Positions 1 to 8,836 of a stretch of 64,000 bases of DNA are shown piece by piece. A program made the position numbers and the translations under genes. How positions within the stretch are numbered: the stretch's first letter is position 1; the number at the start of each line of letters is the position of its first letter. The stretch is taken from positions 124,001 through 188,000 of the forward strand of contig QAZA01000056.1 in the NCBI GenBank assembly GCA_003054695.1, read 5' to 3'. The notes below the pieces were generated by a model, which was not told the origin of the DNA, ran no database searches, and worked only from the letters and a program-made list of their open reading frames with translations. Source of the DNA: Verrucomicrobia bacterium LW23. Its GTDB lineage: Bacteria; Verrucomicrobiota; Verrucomicrobiia; Methylacidiphilales; UBA1321.

Positions 1-996
1 GAACTTGCTGCTATCGCGCGTGTAGCTGTCCGCCACCCGGCGGAAATAGGGCAATGCGCCGGGCAGATCGGGCGCGGGCACAAAAGCGCCGGGGCTCTCG
101 GGGTCGGGCTCCAGCGTGCCGAATTGCTCCGTCCAGCGAGCGGCCAGCATCAGCGCGTCGTCCAGCCATGGGCCCTCCACACGGGTGGCCAGCAGGGAGG
201 AGAGATTCTCCGTAATGCGCGCCCAGGTGGCGGGCACGGCGGGCTCCGCCTTGTGCATAAGGCTAAGTGCCAGCAGCAGACGCACCTGAGCGCCTTCCGA
301 GGGGGTGAGCGAGAGCGAAAGCGCTTTGTCCAGCAGGCTGGGGCTGAGGCTCCACACCGGCAAAAGGCGCTCGGGATCGACCGCATAGGGCTTAAGCAAC
401 ACGCGCAAAAACTGCTGGCGCGTTTCGTCGCCGGCATCCAGCGCGGCCCAGGTTTCCAGCGCATCGCCGTAGAAGGAAAGCGCGCCGTCGACATCGGGCT
501 GTGGGGCAATGGCCAGGTCGTGGTCGCCCAGGCTTTCCGAGGCAAGCGCCGCCCAGCGGTCCGCGGAGTCCTGCCGGCGCAAATCGCGCAGCGCCTGCAG
601 ATACGGCGCCAGCTCACCGCCGGGGCTGCCCGCGCTGGCGGATCGCGAGCGCCACATGGCGTCGTTGACGCGGTAAACAAGCTCGCGCTGCCGTGGGGAG
701 CCCGGGGAGGGGGCCTCCGCCGCCAGCAGCTGTTGCCACGCCGCCGCCGCCTGCGTAAACGCGCGTTGCGAGTAGTACTCCGCCGCCTGCTTCTCCAAAG
801 CCGCCACCGCCGCCGGGGAGGGGGCCTGCGCGAACGCCGTCGAGGCGCCAGCGAGCGCAACGAGAAGTACAAGGAAGCAGGCGCAGCACGGGAGGAGGGA
901 CCGCCGCGCCGCGTGCGCGACATCGGCACGAGTGAGCCCCACGGCCCGGCATGCAGCCAAAATCGCTCTCACGGCGTATAGCAATGTCGTGCTCAT
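1..996 (-). CDS. Secreted helical-repeat protein, N-terminal part (possible bacterial alpha-2-macroglobulin/MG2 family)
   Basis: The first 332 codons are open to base 1, so the gene continues beyond the window. The start is the ATG at 996. A basic n-region of about 33 residues is followed by a hydrophobic stretch (about 34-50) and an AFA-Q cleavage-like site near residue 56, indicating export. The mature part begins with TPR-like helices (EYYSQRAFTQAAAAWQQLL), then a segment with RWAALASESLGD and FYGDALETWA, which resembles the N-terminal region of large planctomycete/verrucomicrobial MG2-type alpha-2-macroglobulins. Family membership is inference from remembered pattern, because the diagnostic MG domains and thioester lie outside the window. 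Codons show the high GC3 of the neighbours. The overlapping ORFs in other frames are shadows. Confidence 0.75.
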   Translation of the reverse strand, partial: MSTTLLYAVRAILAACRAVGLTRADVAHAARRSLLPCCACFLVLLVALAGASTAFAQAPSPAAVAALEKQAAEYYSQRAFTQAAAAWQQLLAAEAPSPGSPRQRELVYRVNDAMWRSRSASAGSPGGELAPYLQALRDLRRQDSADRWAALASESLGDHDLAIAPQPDVDGALSFYGDALETWAALDAGDETRQQFLRVLLKPYAVDPERLLPVWSLSPSLLDKALSLSLTPSEGAQVRLLLALSLMHKAEPAVPATWARITENLSSLLATRVEGPWLDDALMLAARWTEQFGTLEPDPESPGAFVPAPDLPGALPYFRRVADSYTRDSSKF

Positions 997-1149
997 CCGA
1001 AGGTGAACGGACACAATGAAAGCGCCGCGCCCGGAACGCAATGGCAAAGTCACGTAGATAGTACAAACATGGCTGGATTGTGCGCCGCGGGCCGCGGATT
1101 GCCCCGAAAGGATGACGGCGCGTGCGGATCCTTTGAACTGGCAACTTGA

Positions 1150-1173
1150 TATCATTCTTGATTGCGAATGATA
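1150..1173. promoter_or_regulatory. Perfect 8-bp inverted repeat, operator-like
   Basis: TATCATTC (1150-1157) and GAATGATA (1166-1173) are perfect inverted arms around an 8-base spacer. The site lies in the divergent gap between the secreted protein ending its 5' side at 996 and the small ORF starting near 1187/1220. The AT-rich arms in a GC-rich genome and the position suggest a repressor operator. The core vaguely recalls a Fur box (GATAAT/ATTATC half sites) but does not match its consensus. Confidence 0.4.
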
Positions 1174-1219
1174 ACGTGTCTACCCTTTGCCTGTGAGCGT
1201 AGAAAAGGTGATTCGCAAA

Positions 1220-1633
1220 ATGCGCAAAAACTGCGTCCGCTCTTGCATCGCGCCCCTGACCAGTGCGGAACAGGTGAAGGAGGACTACGGCGACAAGTAC
1301 GTCCGTAGACGCGGCTACCTCAAATCCAAAGCGGCGGTGGAAGATGCCCTGGCGAAGGGTAAGGCACTATTTGTCAAATTCTGCTGCTGGCAGTGTGGAT
1401 GCCAGATTTTTGAGGAAAGTCCCGTTGCCACCTGGCTGAACTGCCGCGACCGCCGGGAGGAACTGATGCGTAGGCGCGTGAAAGCCAGCGAGCACCGCCG
1501 GTGCCGCCGCAAAGTCCGCTCCCTGATAACCGAGGGCGACGACGATAAACTGAGCGCCCACTCCGATCGCAGCCTCCGCCGCCGCTGGCTGTGGAAGCGT
1601 TTCAGCTCACGGTATCGCGGTAGCCGTCGGTAG
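1220..1633 (+). CDS. Small basic cysteine-containing hypothetical protein
   Basis: An open frame of 137 codons starts at the ATG at 1220; an in-frame TTG at 1187 would add 11 residues. The first 75 residues look protein-like and carry clustered cysteines (CVRSC near the N-terminus and CCWQCGC near residue 57, plus a single Cys at about 75), which could bind a metal. The last third is arginine-rich and low in complexity. No family is recognised. GC3 is lower than in neighbouring genes, so it may be an acquired or decayed gene, or not coding. No competing good frame covers the interval. An operator-like palindrome lies just upstream. Confidence 0.35.
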   Translation: MRKNCVRSCIAPLTSAEQVKEDYGDKYVRRRGYLKSKAAVEDALAKGKALFVKFCCWQCGCQIFEESPVATWLNCRDRREELMRRRVKASEHRRCRRKVRSLITEGDDDKLSAHSDRSLRRRWLWKRFSSRYRGSRR

Positions 1634-1703
1634 TGGAGCCAGAAAGCGCACTTTTTGCGTAACTCTCGTAAGATTCTTCCGCGCGACGCGTTATACTATC
1701 AGA

Positions 1704-2243
1704 ATGGCGACGCGTTTTGAGATCGCACCGGAATTCCGCGGCTTTGGCGGGGGCGGGGCTGTTTCGATTGCGCGTTCCGTTACGATTGTGCTGGCGACGG
1801 CTGCCTTCCTACTTTCGCTGGCGCCCGTGACGGCATCCGCCGCGCCAAGCAATACAGGGGATGCCCGAGTCGAAAGCGCGCGCGCCTTTTTTCAGGAGCG
1901 CATGAGCCGGCGCGTGCGCGAGCGCGGGAACCGGCTGGAGTACGTGGTGCGCGCGCCCTCGGGGGCTGAGCAGCTGTACCTTACCGTGGAGCTGTGCGGC
2001 GATGCCGCGACGATGCAATCCCGCCTGGATGAGTGCCGCTCCCTCATTACCGTCAGCAATGCGCGAAACCGGCCTGCCCCGTACCAGATCGGCGACCTGA
2101 CCGAAGGCTACGGGCGTAACGCGTTTATCGTGGCCGTCGGCACCAGCCTCATCTTCGTCAAAGCGCCGCAGGCCGACCTGCTCGACTCCGCCGACTCCCG
2201 CCGCTACGTGGAGCACCTGGTGCGCGCCGTGCGCGGGGATTAG
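1704..2243 (+). CDS. Secreted hypothetical protein, 179 aa
   Basis: Translation from the ATG at 1704 gives a signal-anchor-like N-terminus: residues 22-46 are hydrophobic (IARSVTIVLATAAFLLSLAP) and end in ASA-AP, a signal peptidase I-like site. The mature domain of about 130 residues is mixed alpha/beta with two cysteines (ELCGDA, DECRSL) that could form a disulfide, consistent with export. No known family is recognised. It stands alone between a short hypothetical gene and a convergent NtrC-type regulator, so context gives no function. It probably acts in the periplasm or outside the cell. Confidence 0.7.
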   Translation: MATRFEIAPEFRGFGGGGAVSIARSVTIVLATAAFLLSLAPVTASAAPSNTGDARVESARAFFQERMSRRVRERGNRLEYVVRAPSGAEQLYLTVELCGDAATMQSRLDECRSLITVSNARNRPAPYQIGDLTEGYGRNAFIVAVGTSLIFVKAPQADLLDSADSRRYVEHLVRAVRGD

Positions 2244-2461
2244 AGGCTGTCGACATTTCCGCTGCATCCCCTTGGCGAAACTTTCCGTCCTTGGCGATAC
2301 TATCTGCCTTGGACCTACGGACCTTCCGATAACATCGCCAAGGGCGGAAAGTTTCGCCAAGAGTTGCTTCCACGATGTTCAACATTTCTTACGTTCCCCC
2401 CTTTATCCCCTGCTTAGAGGCTTATATCCCCCTTAGCGGGACAATAGCGCTTGGGGAGCGG

Positions 2462-2692
2462 GGGGAGTTTTACCGCGGAAAGGGGAGAATGTGGGAACCC
2501 GAAAGGGGTGAGGGGAGAAAGGGGCTGAGATTCTAAACTACGAGTCGTACGAATTTCACGAATAGCCATCGGAGAGGAGAAACCGGGTGATTGCTATCTT
2601 GCCAATACCCCTGCCCAAAAGTATCTCCTCCCCTTTCTCCCCTCACCCCCTTCGGGTCCTATTTTCGCTTGCTTTCCGCGGTAAAACTCCCC
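2462..2692. repeat. Imperfect long inverted repeat (about 71-bp arms)
   Basis: The left arm (2462-2531) and the reverse complement of the right arm (2622-2692) share GGGGAGTTTTACCGCGGAAA, then ACCCGAA.GGGGTG, then AGGGGAGAAAGGGG, separated by a diverged 13-14-base segment. The spacer is about 90 bases. It sits between two convergent genes and carries no protein-coding signal. It looks like a MITE/REP-type element or a large bidirectional terminator structure. It differs in sequence from the AACCACGAAG family found elsewhere in the window. Confidence 0.6.
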
Positions 2693-2716
2693 TTCTTGAG
2701 TCAATGTCGCCGGCCT

Positions 2717-4462
2717 CTAATCAATCGCCAGGCGCTTCTGGATCCCGAATTTATCCACGCGCTTGCGCAGGGTGGCGCGGGTGATGCCCAGCAGTTTGGC
2801 GGCCTTTACCTGGTTGCCTTCGGTTTCGGCAAGGGCGCGGACGATCAGTTCGCGCTCGGCGGCGGGGAGCAGGGCGAGATCGGGGTCGCTGCGGGCGTGA
2901 TCAAAAAGCACGTCAATGGCGCGCTGGAACGTCTGCTTCTCCGTGGGGATGTGCGGGGGATGGCCCTTGTGCCCGTTCGCGTCGGTTGTGCTTACGGAAA
3001 CCGCTGTGGGGGAAGGGGATATGCTGGCGAGGATGTGGCTGCCGGCCAGCCCCGCCACGCCGGTGCCGCTGGTGCCTGGCGCGGTTGCTTCCGCCGGGGA
3101 AATGACTCCATGCGTGCCGTCGGGATACACCACGGCTGTGGGATAGCCCGGCAGCGCCGTGCCGCCGGCAGCGACGGTGCCGGCCGTGCCCGCCGCCGGG
3201 GCCGGGTTGAGGATGGGCGAGCCGGCCGCGAGTTTGCCCCACTGGCCGATCTCCGTAGGCAAATTGTTGACCTGGCATACGGGCCCGACCGCGAGAACCA
3301 TGGCGCGCTGCACGCTGTTTTCCAGCTCGCGCACGTTGCCGGGCCACGGGTATCGGCACATGCAGGCCATCGCTTCCTCGCTAAAGGACGTTGGAGCGCC
3401 AATCTGCTTTTGCCGGATTTTGTTGATGAAATACTGGACCAGCAGCGGAACGTCCGTCAGGCGATCGCGCAGCGGGGGCAGGGGGATGCGCACGACGTTG
3501 AGGCGGTAGAACAGATCCTCGCGGAACTCCTTGCGCTGCACGGAGGTCCACATGTCCTTGTTGGTGGCCGCGATGATCCGTACGTCGCACTTGGTGCTGG
3601 TGTTGCCGCCCACGCGGGAGATCTCGCCGTCCTGCAGCACGCGAAGGATTTTGGCCTGCGTTGTCAGCGGCATATCGCCAATTTCGTCGAGGAAAAGGGT
3701 GCCGCCGTCGCACTGCTCAAACTTGCCGACGCGCTGCGACAGGGCGCCGGTAAACGCGCCTTTTTCGTGGCCAAACAGCTCGCTCTCCAGCAGGTTTTCG
3801 GGGATGGCGGCGCAGTTGACAGCGATGAACGTTTTGTTACTGCGCGGGCCGTTCTGGTAAATCGCGCGCGCCACCAGCTCCTTGCCCGTGCCGCTCTCGC
3901 CGGTAATCAGCACGGTGGCGGAGGTGCTGGCGACCTGGCCGATAAGCTTATACACCTGTTGCATCGCCGGCGCGTTGCCTACGATGGCCTGGCGCCCCTC
4001 CTCCACGTGCAGCTTCACAGGCGCCGCGGCCGGCTCGTGCGAGGCGCGCGCCGCTTCCAGCGCGTCGTGCAGCAGCTGCTTGAGGCGAGGGATATCGAAG
4101 GGCTTGAGCACGTAGTCGTACGCGCCCAGTTTGATCGCCTCAATGGCCGTCTGCGACGTGCCGTAGGCGGTCATCATGATGATCGTCTGCCGCGGATTAA
4201 TGGCGCGCAGCTCCTTCAGCGTCTCCAGGCCGTTCTGCGTGCCCATGCGGATGTCCATGACGATGAGGTCCGGACTATGCTTACGGGCCGCCTTGATGCC
4301 TTCCTCGCCGGAGTCCGCTGCGAGAATCTCCAGGGGCTCGGCATGTAAAAGGCGCCGAAAGGCGTGGTGGACATCGTGCTCATCGTCGATGATGAGGATT
4401 TTTTGCCTGGGCTGAACTGACATACGCGGTGCGGTAGGAGCGGTTTGTCCGGGGAGGGTCAT
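2717..4462 (-). CDS. Sigma-54-dependent NtrC-family response regulator
   Basis: About 581 residues from the ATG at 4462; the alternative start at 4423 gives MSVQPRQK directly before the receiver domain. The order is receiver domain (KILIIDDE, phospho-acceptor in DLIVMDIRM, LKPFD lysine), AAA+ domain with Walker A GESGTGKE, the sigma-54 contact loop GAFTGA, Walker B LFLDEIGD, and YPWPGNVRELEN. A Gly/Ala/Pro-rich linker of about 110 residues follows, then a Fis-type helix-turn-helix (NQVKAAKLLGITRATLRKR). It should activate sigma-54 promoters on phosphorylation. No sensor kinase is adjacent; the hybrid kinase at 58.3 kb is the only histidine kinase in the window. The linker is long for the family. 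Confidence 0.95.
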   Translation of the reverse strand: MTLPGQTAPTAPRMSVQPRQKILIIDDEHDVHHAFRRLLHAEPLEILAADSGEEGIKAARKHSPDLIVMDIRMGTQNGLETLKELRAINPRQTIIMMTAYGTSQTAIEAIKLGAYDYVLKPFDIPRLKQLLHDALEAARASHEPAAAPVKLHVEEGRQAIVGNAPAMQQVYKLIGQVASTSATVLITGESGTGKELVARAIYQNGPRSNKTFIAVNCAAIPENLLESELFGHEKGAFTGALSQRVGKFEQCDGGTLFLDEIGDMPLTTQAKILRVLQDGEISRVGGNTSTKCDVRIIAATNKDMWTSVQRKEFREDLFYRLNVVRIPLPPLRDRLTDVPLLVQYFINKIRQKQIGAPTSFSEEAMACMCRYPWPGNVRELENSVQRAMVLAVGPVCQVNNLPTEIGQWGKLAAGSPILNPAPAAGTAGTVAAGGTALPGYPTAVVYPDGTHGVISPAEATAPGTSGTGVAGLAGSHILASISPSPTAVSVSTTDANGHKGHPPHIPTEKQTFQRAIDVLFDHARSDPDLALLPAAERELIVRALAETEGNQVKAAKLLGITRATLRKRVDKFGIQKRLAID

Positions 4463-4601
4463 TGAAGGCGGATGGAAGGAAAAAGGAGAAGGAAAAGTGG
4501 CGAATGAGAAGTGTACCGGAAAGTAAAGCAGGCGATCGGCGGGTGCCTGGCGGTATCTTGCCAGCGCTCTCATTGCGGCGGCGCCTGGTATCTGTCTAAG
4601 T

Positions 4602-5681
4602 CTACCCAAGCGCCTGCGCGGTAATGGCTTGTCGCGTGGGCGAGACAGTCGCCACGGCTCCCGTCGGCGGGCGCCCGACGGCGGCGATGAAGGGCTTGAG
4701 CGCCTCCACAAGCTGGCTGTAGCGGATGAGATCGACCTGTTGCTGACCGTCGCTCCAGGCCTCGGCGGGATTCGGATGTACTTCTACCAGAAGGCCATCC
4801 GCATTCAGCGCGGCAGCCGCCTTGCACAACTCCACCACCATGTCGGCGCGGCCGCAGCCCTGGCTGGGATCGACGACGATGGGCAGGTGCGATTCGTTCT
4901 TCACTATCGCCACGGCGCCGAGATCCAGCGTGTTGCGTGTGTACGTCTCGAAGGTGCGGATGCCGCGCTCGCACAGGATGACATTGGGGTTGCCCGCCGC
5001 CAGCACGTACTCGGCCGCCAGCAGCCACTCCTCCATGCGCATGCTGAGGCCGCGCTTAAGCAGGATGGGCCGGCCGGTTTTGGCGGAGGCGGTGATGAGC
5101 GCATAGTTTTGCGCGTTGCGGGCGCCGATTTGCAGGATGTCGGCGTACTCGGCCACCAGCTCAACGTCTTTTTCCGCAAGCACTTCTGTCACAATGCCCA
5201 GGTCAAACTCCTTGCGCGCCTTGGCCAGCAGCTCCAGCCCCGGCTTGCCGAGGCCTTGAAACTCGTAGGGCGAGGTGCGCGGCTTGAAGGCTCCCCCGCG
5301 AAGGAAAACCGCGCCGCGCTCCTTGACGGCTTTTGCGGTCGTCATCAGCTGCTCCTCGCTCTCCACGGAGCAGGGGCCGGCCATCATGCAAAATTTTTCG
5401 CCGGCGCCAATCCGCACGCCGTGCGCCTCAACGATCGTAGGCGTGGGGCGCGCCTCCTTGCTGGCCAGCTTGTAGCGCTTTTGCACGCGCAACACGTTCT
5501 CCACCTGGGGGAGGGTTGTGAGGGAATCGAGCGAGTTATGCGTGCGCTCGTCGCCAATCGCCGCAATCACCGTCTGCACCTTGCCGATAATGGGCCGCGG
5601 CTCGTAGCCGAGTTTGGCGACCTCCTCAATAACAAGGTCGATATCCGCCTGAGCAAGATTGGGACGCAGAACAACGATCAT
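4602..5681 (-). CDS. aroF: 3-deoxy-7-phosphoheptulonate (DAHP) synthase, type I-beta with N-terminal FLD-like domain
   Basis: It condenses phosphoenolpyruvate and erythrose 4-phosphate, the first step of the shikimate pathway. From ATG 5681 the 359-residue product has an N-terminal ferredoxin-like regulatory domain (MIVVLRPNLAQ, about 1-70), then a TIM barrel with MAGPCSVES, GGAFKPRTSPYEFQG, ILLKRG and DPSQGCG motifs typical of the AroA(G)/Bacillus-type enzyme. The frame stays open upstream to 5762, and that stretch would encode an aromatic-rich peptide with PFFF, but family alignment favours the start at MIVVLRP. No Shine-Dalgarno sequence is seen. It is separated from the downstream regulator by 139 bases. 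Confidence 0.96.
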   Translation of the reverse strand: MIVVLRPNLAQADIDLVIEEVAKLGYEPRPIIGKVQTVIAAIGDERTHNSLDSLTTLPQVENVLRVQKRYKLASKEARPTPTIVEAHGVRIGAGEKFCMMAGPCSVESEEQLMTTAKAVKERGAVFLRGGAFKPRTSPYEFQGLGKPGLELLAKARKEFDLGIVTEVLAEKDVELVAEYADILQIGARNAQNYALITASAKTGRPILLKRGLSMRMEEWLLAAEYVLAAGNPNVILCERGIRTFETYTRNTLDLGAVAIVKNESHLPIVVDPSQGCGRADMVVELCKAAAALNADGLLVEVHPNPAEAWSDGQQQVDLIRYSQLVEALKPFIAAVGRPPTGAVATVSPTRQAITAQALG

Positions 5682-6077
5682 CGTGAAGAAAAAAGGTGCG
5701 GCGTGGCTGTAGAAGGAGGAAGCGAAGGGATAGCGGTGCAACCGCGACACGCTCCAGAGCAAGCCGCGATGCCGCGATCTATAGCGTTGATATCGACGGA
5801 TTTAGCCCCGTTGATAGTGGCACATGGACAAAAAAGCAAAGTTTCCGCCCCCATACGCGAAAGCGACCTTCCTCCACGTCATGCGCTTAAGGGACTATGG
5901 ATAGGCCATTGCTGTATAAAAAGCAACAGCAAAATGGTTGCGAGAGCAACTTGTGGCGGCCAACAGGGGCCTTAATTTCCTATCAATCCCCATTTCCGGA
6001 AATATTTTCCGAAGCTAGCGAAATATTTGGTGAGAGTGCTGTTTCTGAGACCAACCTGCGGCTTAGCTTGATGCTAA
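5682..6077. other. Intergenic region upstream of aroF
   Basis: No gene is supported in these 396 bases. GC content falls progressively towards the AT-rich HEPN-like gene. The 80 bases next to aroF are open in frame with it and are rich in Phe/Tyr codons. The aroF promoter should lie here (minus strand), but no convincing -35/-10 pair stands out. Confidence 0.4.
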
Positions 6078-6635
6078 CTAGTCTTTAGGAGCTGCAGCGA
6101 TTACTTCTCTTGCCCGCTTTTGTATTTCAGGATTATTGAAAACCTGTTCCACTATGTCCTCTGGAGCTATTTCTCTGAAAAGCTTAATCCAAGTAAGACC
6201 CAATTCATTAGCTAACGACTGGTTTTCTTCAACAAGCTTCCAGATCAGCGGCGCGCTCTGGTCAATAGTTTCTTTATCTAATTGAAAAGACTTTGTAATT
6301 TTACTTCGAAGAAGCTGGAAAACCATGGGTTCTGTTGGGTTTGTTTGATCAATTTTATAATGTGAATGTACATACTTATTTCTTTCTTGCTCAAGTCTTG
6401 TTGCGCGCTCTATCTGATCTTTATATTCATTCTTGACGGACTCATTCGCAATTTTGCTATTAATAATTGCCTCAGTAACTTTAAGGATTTTTCCAAAGCT
6501 TAATTCCTTCACAAGTATGTTTGATAATTCATCAGAGTGAGGGTACAAGAGTAATATAAAGATGTCGATAAACTTGCGTTCCATTTGCTGAAACGTAATT
6601 AGAAGCATGCCTAGTGCTGATGCCGGGGTATCCAT
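6078..6635 (-). CDS. HEPN-like protein, probable RNase or defence-associated; AT-rich and likely acquired
   Basis: A 185-residue all-helical protein from ATG 6635. An upstream in-frame GTG at 6662 falls inside a strong hairpin and is unlikely. Residues 85-90 read RNKYVH, the R-x4-H motif of HEPN RNases, sitting at the end of a charged helix (LEQERNKYVHSH) as in the family. The N-terminal helix carries the FQQMERKF pattern seen in HEPN-like single-domain proteins. Codon use is much more AT-rich than in every neighbour, suggesting horizontal transfer. HEPN domains occur in toxins and abortive-infection systems. No partner antitoxin or nucleotidyltransferase is adjacent, so its role is open. Confidence 0.75.
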   Translation of the reverse strand: MDTPASALGMLLITFQQMERKFIDIFILLLYPHSDELSNILVKELSFGKILKVTEAIINSKIANESVKNEYKDQIERATRLEQERNKYVHSHYKIDQTNPTEPMVFQLLRSKITKSFQLDKETIDQSAPLIWKLVEENQSLANELGLTWIKLFREIAPEDIVEQVFNNPEIQKRAREVIAAAPKD

Positions 6636-6653
6636 AGTGCGATATTGGGTAAT

Positions 6654-6687
6654 CTGACGCACGCAGCCAATTGACTGCGTGCGTCAG
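6654..6687 (-). terminator. fumC: Perfect 13-bp hairpin after fumC
   Basis: CTGACGCACGCAG (6654-6666) and CTGCGTGCGTCAG (6675-6687) form a perfect 13-bp stem with an 8-base loop, starting 11 bases beyond the fumC stop codon. It is placed as a transcription terminator or mRNA 3' stabiliser. It lacks a clear U-tract, so it may act with Rho or only protect the transcript. Confidence 0.55.
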
Positions 6688-6698
6688 GTTGTGAATAC

Positions 6699-8111
6699 CT
6701 ACGGCCGCGTCATCCGCTCCGGCACCACAAATTGATCAAACTCTTCGCTCGTCAGATACCCCAGCTCCAGCGCGGCGGCCTTCAGCGTGGATTTCTCCTT
6801 GTGCGCCTTCTTCGCGATTTTTGCCGCCTTGTCGTAGCCGATCTTCGGGTTCAGCGCGGTGACGACCATCAGGGAATTCTTCACGTAGCCGTCGATCGTG
6901 TCGCGATTGACCTCCAGCCCCTCCACGCAGTGGTGGACGAACGAGCGCGCGGAGTCCTTGATGAGGCGCACGGAATTGAGCAGGTTAAACACCATAACCG
7001 GCTTATACACAATAAGTTCGAAATTGCCCTGCGTGCCCGCAAAGCCGATCGCCGCATCGTTGCCCAGCACCTGCACGGCCACCATCGTCATCGCCTCGCA
7101 CTGCGTCGGGTTCACCTTGCCCGGCATGATGCTGGAGCCCGGCTCGTTTTCCGGCAGGTTCAGCTCGCCCAGGCCGCAGCGGGGGCCGGAGCCCAGCCAG
7201 CGGATGTCGTTCGCAATCTTCATCAGCGAGCAGGCGAGCGTCTTTAGCGCGCCGCTGGCCATAACGATGGGGTTGTGCGACGAAAGCGCCGCAAACTTGT
7301 TGGGGGCGGATATAAACGGAAGTCCCGTAATCGCAGCAATTTTCGACGCCGCGAGGTCCCCGAATTGCGGATGCGCGTTCAGCCCCGTGCCCACCGCCGT
7401 GCCGCCGATTGCCAGCGTAAACAGTCCGGGCAGTACGGACTTAATGCGTTCAATATCAGCGGTTAACATCGCCACATACCCGCTGAACTCCTGGCCCAGC
7501 GTCAGCGGCGTCGCGTCCTGCAGATGCGTACGGCCGATTTTAACGATGTCGTTAAACTCAATGCGCTTGGCCTCCAGCGCGTCGCGCAGCTCCGCAACGG
7601 CTGGCAGCAGGCGATGCGTAAATTCCTCCGCCGCAGCAATATACATGGCGGTGGGGAATGTGTCGTTGCTGCTTTGCGACATGTTGACATGATCGTTGGG
7701 GTGCACGGGCGCCTTGCTGCCCATCTCGCCGCCGGCCATCTCGATGGCACGGTTGGAGATCACCTCATTCGCGTTCATGTTCGTCTGCGTGCCGCTGCCC
7801 GTCTGCCAAATGCGCAGGGGAAAGTGGTCGTCCAGCTTGCCGGAAATCACCTCATCTGCCGCAGCTGCAATAAGTTCCAGCTTGTCGGCCGGCAGCTTGC
7901 CAAGCTCCGCATTGGCCTGGGCGGCGGACTTTTTGAGGATGCCGAACGCACGAATCAGCTCGCGCGGCATGCGATCGTTGCCGATATCAAAATGAATGAG
8001 GGAACGTGCGGTTTGCGCTCCGTAGTACCGATCACAGGGCACTTCGATGGGCCCCATCGTGTCGGTTTCGGTGCGAGTAGGAACTGCGGACTGGGATGGC
8101 GAAACGCTCAT
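6699..8111 (-). CDS. fumC: Fumarate hydratase class II
   Basis: It reversibly hydrates fumarate to L-malate in the TCA cycle as a cytosolic homotetramer without an iron-sulfur cluster. The 470-residue protein is normal length for class II. Visible motifs are [14 protein letters not shown] (about 106-119), [14 protein letters not shown] (about 137-150), [10 protein letters not shown] with the catalytic His near 196, and the superfamily signature [10 protein letters not shown] at 325-334. An N-terminal extension of about 15 residues ([15 protein letters not shown]) precedes the usual start of homology. It is a single gene, followed by a strong hairpin and the foreign-looking HEPN gene. Confidence 0.98.
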   Translation of the reverse strand: MSVSPSQSAVPTRTETDTMGPIEVPCDRYYGAQTARSLIHFDIGNDRMPRELIRAFGILKKSAAQANAELGKLPADKLELIAAAADEVISGKLDDHFPLRIWQTGSGTQTNMNANEVISNRAIEMAGGEMGSKAPVHPNDHVNMSQSSNDTFPTAMYIAAAEEFTHRLLPAVAELRDALEAKRIEFNDIVKIGRTHLQDATPLTLGQEFSGYVAMLTADIERIKSVLPGLFTLAIGGTAVGTGLNAHPQFGDLAASKIAAITGLPFISAPNKFAALSSHNPIVMASGALKTLACSLMKIANDIRWLGSGPRCGLGELNLPENEPGSSIMPGKVNPTQCEAMTMVAVQVLGNDAAIGFAGTQGNFELIVYKPVMVFNLLNSVRLIKDSARSFVHHCVEGLEVNRDTIDGYVKNSLMVVTALNPKIGYDKAAKIAKKAHKEKSTLKAAALELGYLTSEEFDQFVVPERMTRP

Positions 8112-8461
8112 CCTTCACTTTTAGGAACCCTTGCGCCTGAGCGCCAGCGCAAAAATGGCGATATAAGGTGAGAGTAATGTGTCGCGAAGGACATCCTGCC
8201 CGAATTGCGGTTGCGATGATTTATGTTAATGTAATATAAGGGTGCAGAAAAATGAGCGCCCTTTTGATTTAGATAGTCAAGCTTTCAGCCGCGAGACGTA
8301 ACGTACTACCGGCACATGAGTCCTGATGCGCGTAGCAGAGGTGTAGACAAGATAGGTTGATCCCGTAAGATGCTTTGCAACCCGGCCCTTGCGAGGTCTG
8401 AATTATTTTTTTTGAACCTTTAAGTTGCCGAATAGCATATTATGTAGTATGCGTGTTACTC
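8112..8461. other. Divergent intergenic region between fumC and the RHH gene
   Basis: No gene is supported in these 350 bases. They must hold the divergent promoters of fumC (minus) and the RHH protein gene (plus). AT-rich blocks occur at about 8219-8239 (TTTATGTTAATGTAATATAAG) and 8401-8450 (a T-run, TTGAAC, then ATATTATG), which are candidate promoter elements. No palindrome convincingly marks an operator. Confidence 0.35.
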
Positions 8462-8836
8462 ATGACCAGAAACAAATTCCATCTCCTTCACGTTCGCCTC
8501 GACGCCAGCCAGTACGAGCAGCTTGAGAAGATCGCCGCCTCCCGCCCCTCCTCCAACCTCTCCGACGTTGTGCGAGAAGCCCTTTCGCTCATCACCAACC
8601 AGGTGGAACAGCGCGCGAAGCCGGTCATTTTCTCCCGCGAAACCTACGAAGTTCTCTCCAACATGGCCGCCGAACTGAACCGCTCCCCCTCTCAGGTTGC
8701 GGAAGATTGCGTCTCCGCCGTGCTGGATAGCTTTCATCACAACCGCAGCCCTTTGATTGTCGAAGAGCTGAAGCTGCGCCGCCAGTACAACAACCAGGAA
8801 GCCTCGGCTGAGACCGTATCCACGACCGCAAGCTAA
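8462..8836 (+). CDS. Ribbon-helix-helix-like DNA-binding protein
   Basis: A 124-residue protein from ATG 8462 (an in-frame GTG lies at 8453). The N-terminal 50 residues have the beta-strand plus two-helix pattern of CopG/Arc-type regulators: FHLLHVRLDASQYEQLEKIAASRP followed by NLSDVVREALSLI. A second similar helical segment (RETYEVLSNMAAELNRSPSQVAEDCVSAVLDS) follows, so it may be a tandem RHH in one chain. It probably binds DNA as a dimer. No toxin gene is adjacent, so it is more likely a stand-alone regulator than an antitoxin. Targets are unknown. Confidence 0.75.
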   Translation: MTRNKFHLLHVRLDASQYEQLEKIAASRPSSNLSDVVREALSLITNQVEQRAKPVIFSRETYEVLSNMAAELNRSPSQVAEDCVSAVLDSFHHNRSPLIVEELKLRRQYNNQEASAETVSTTAS

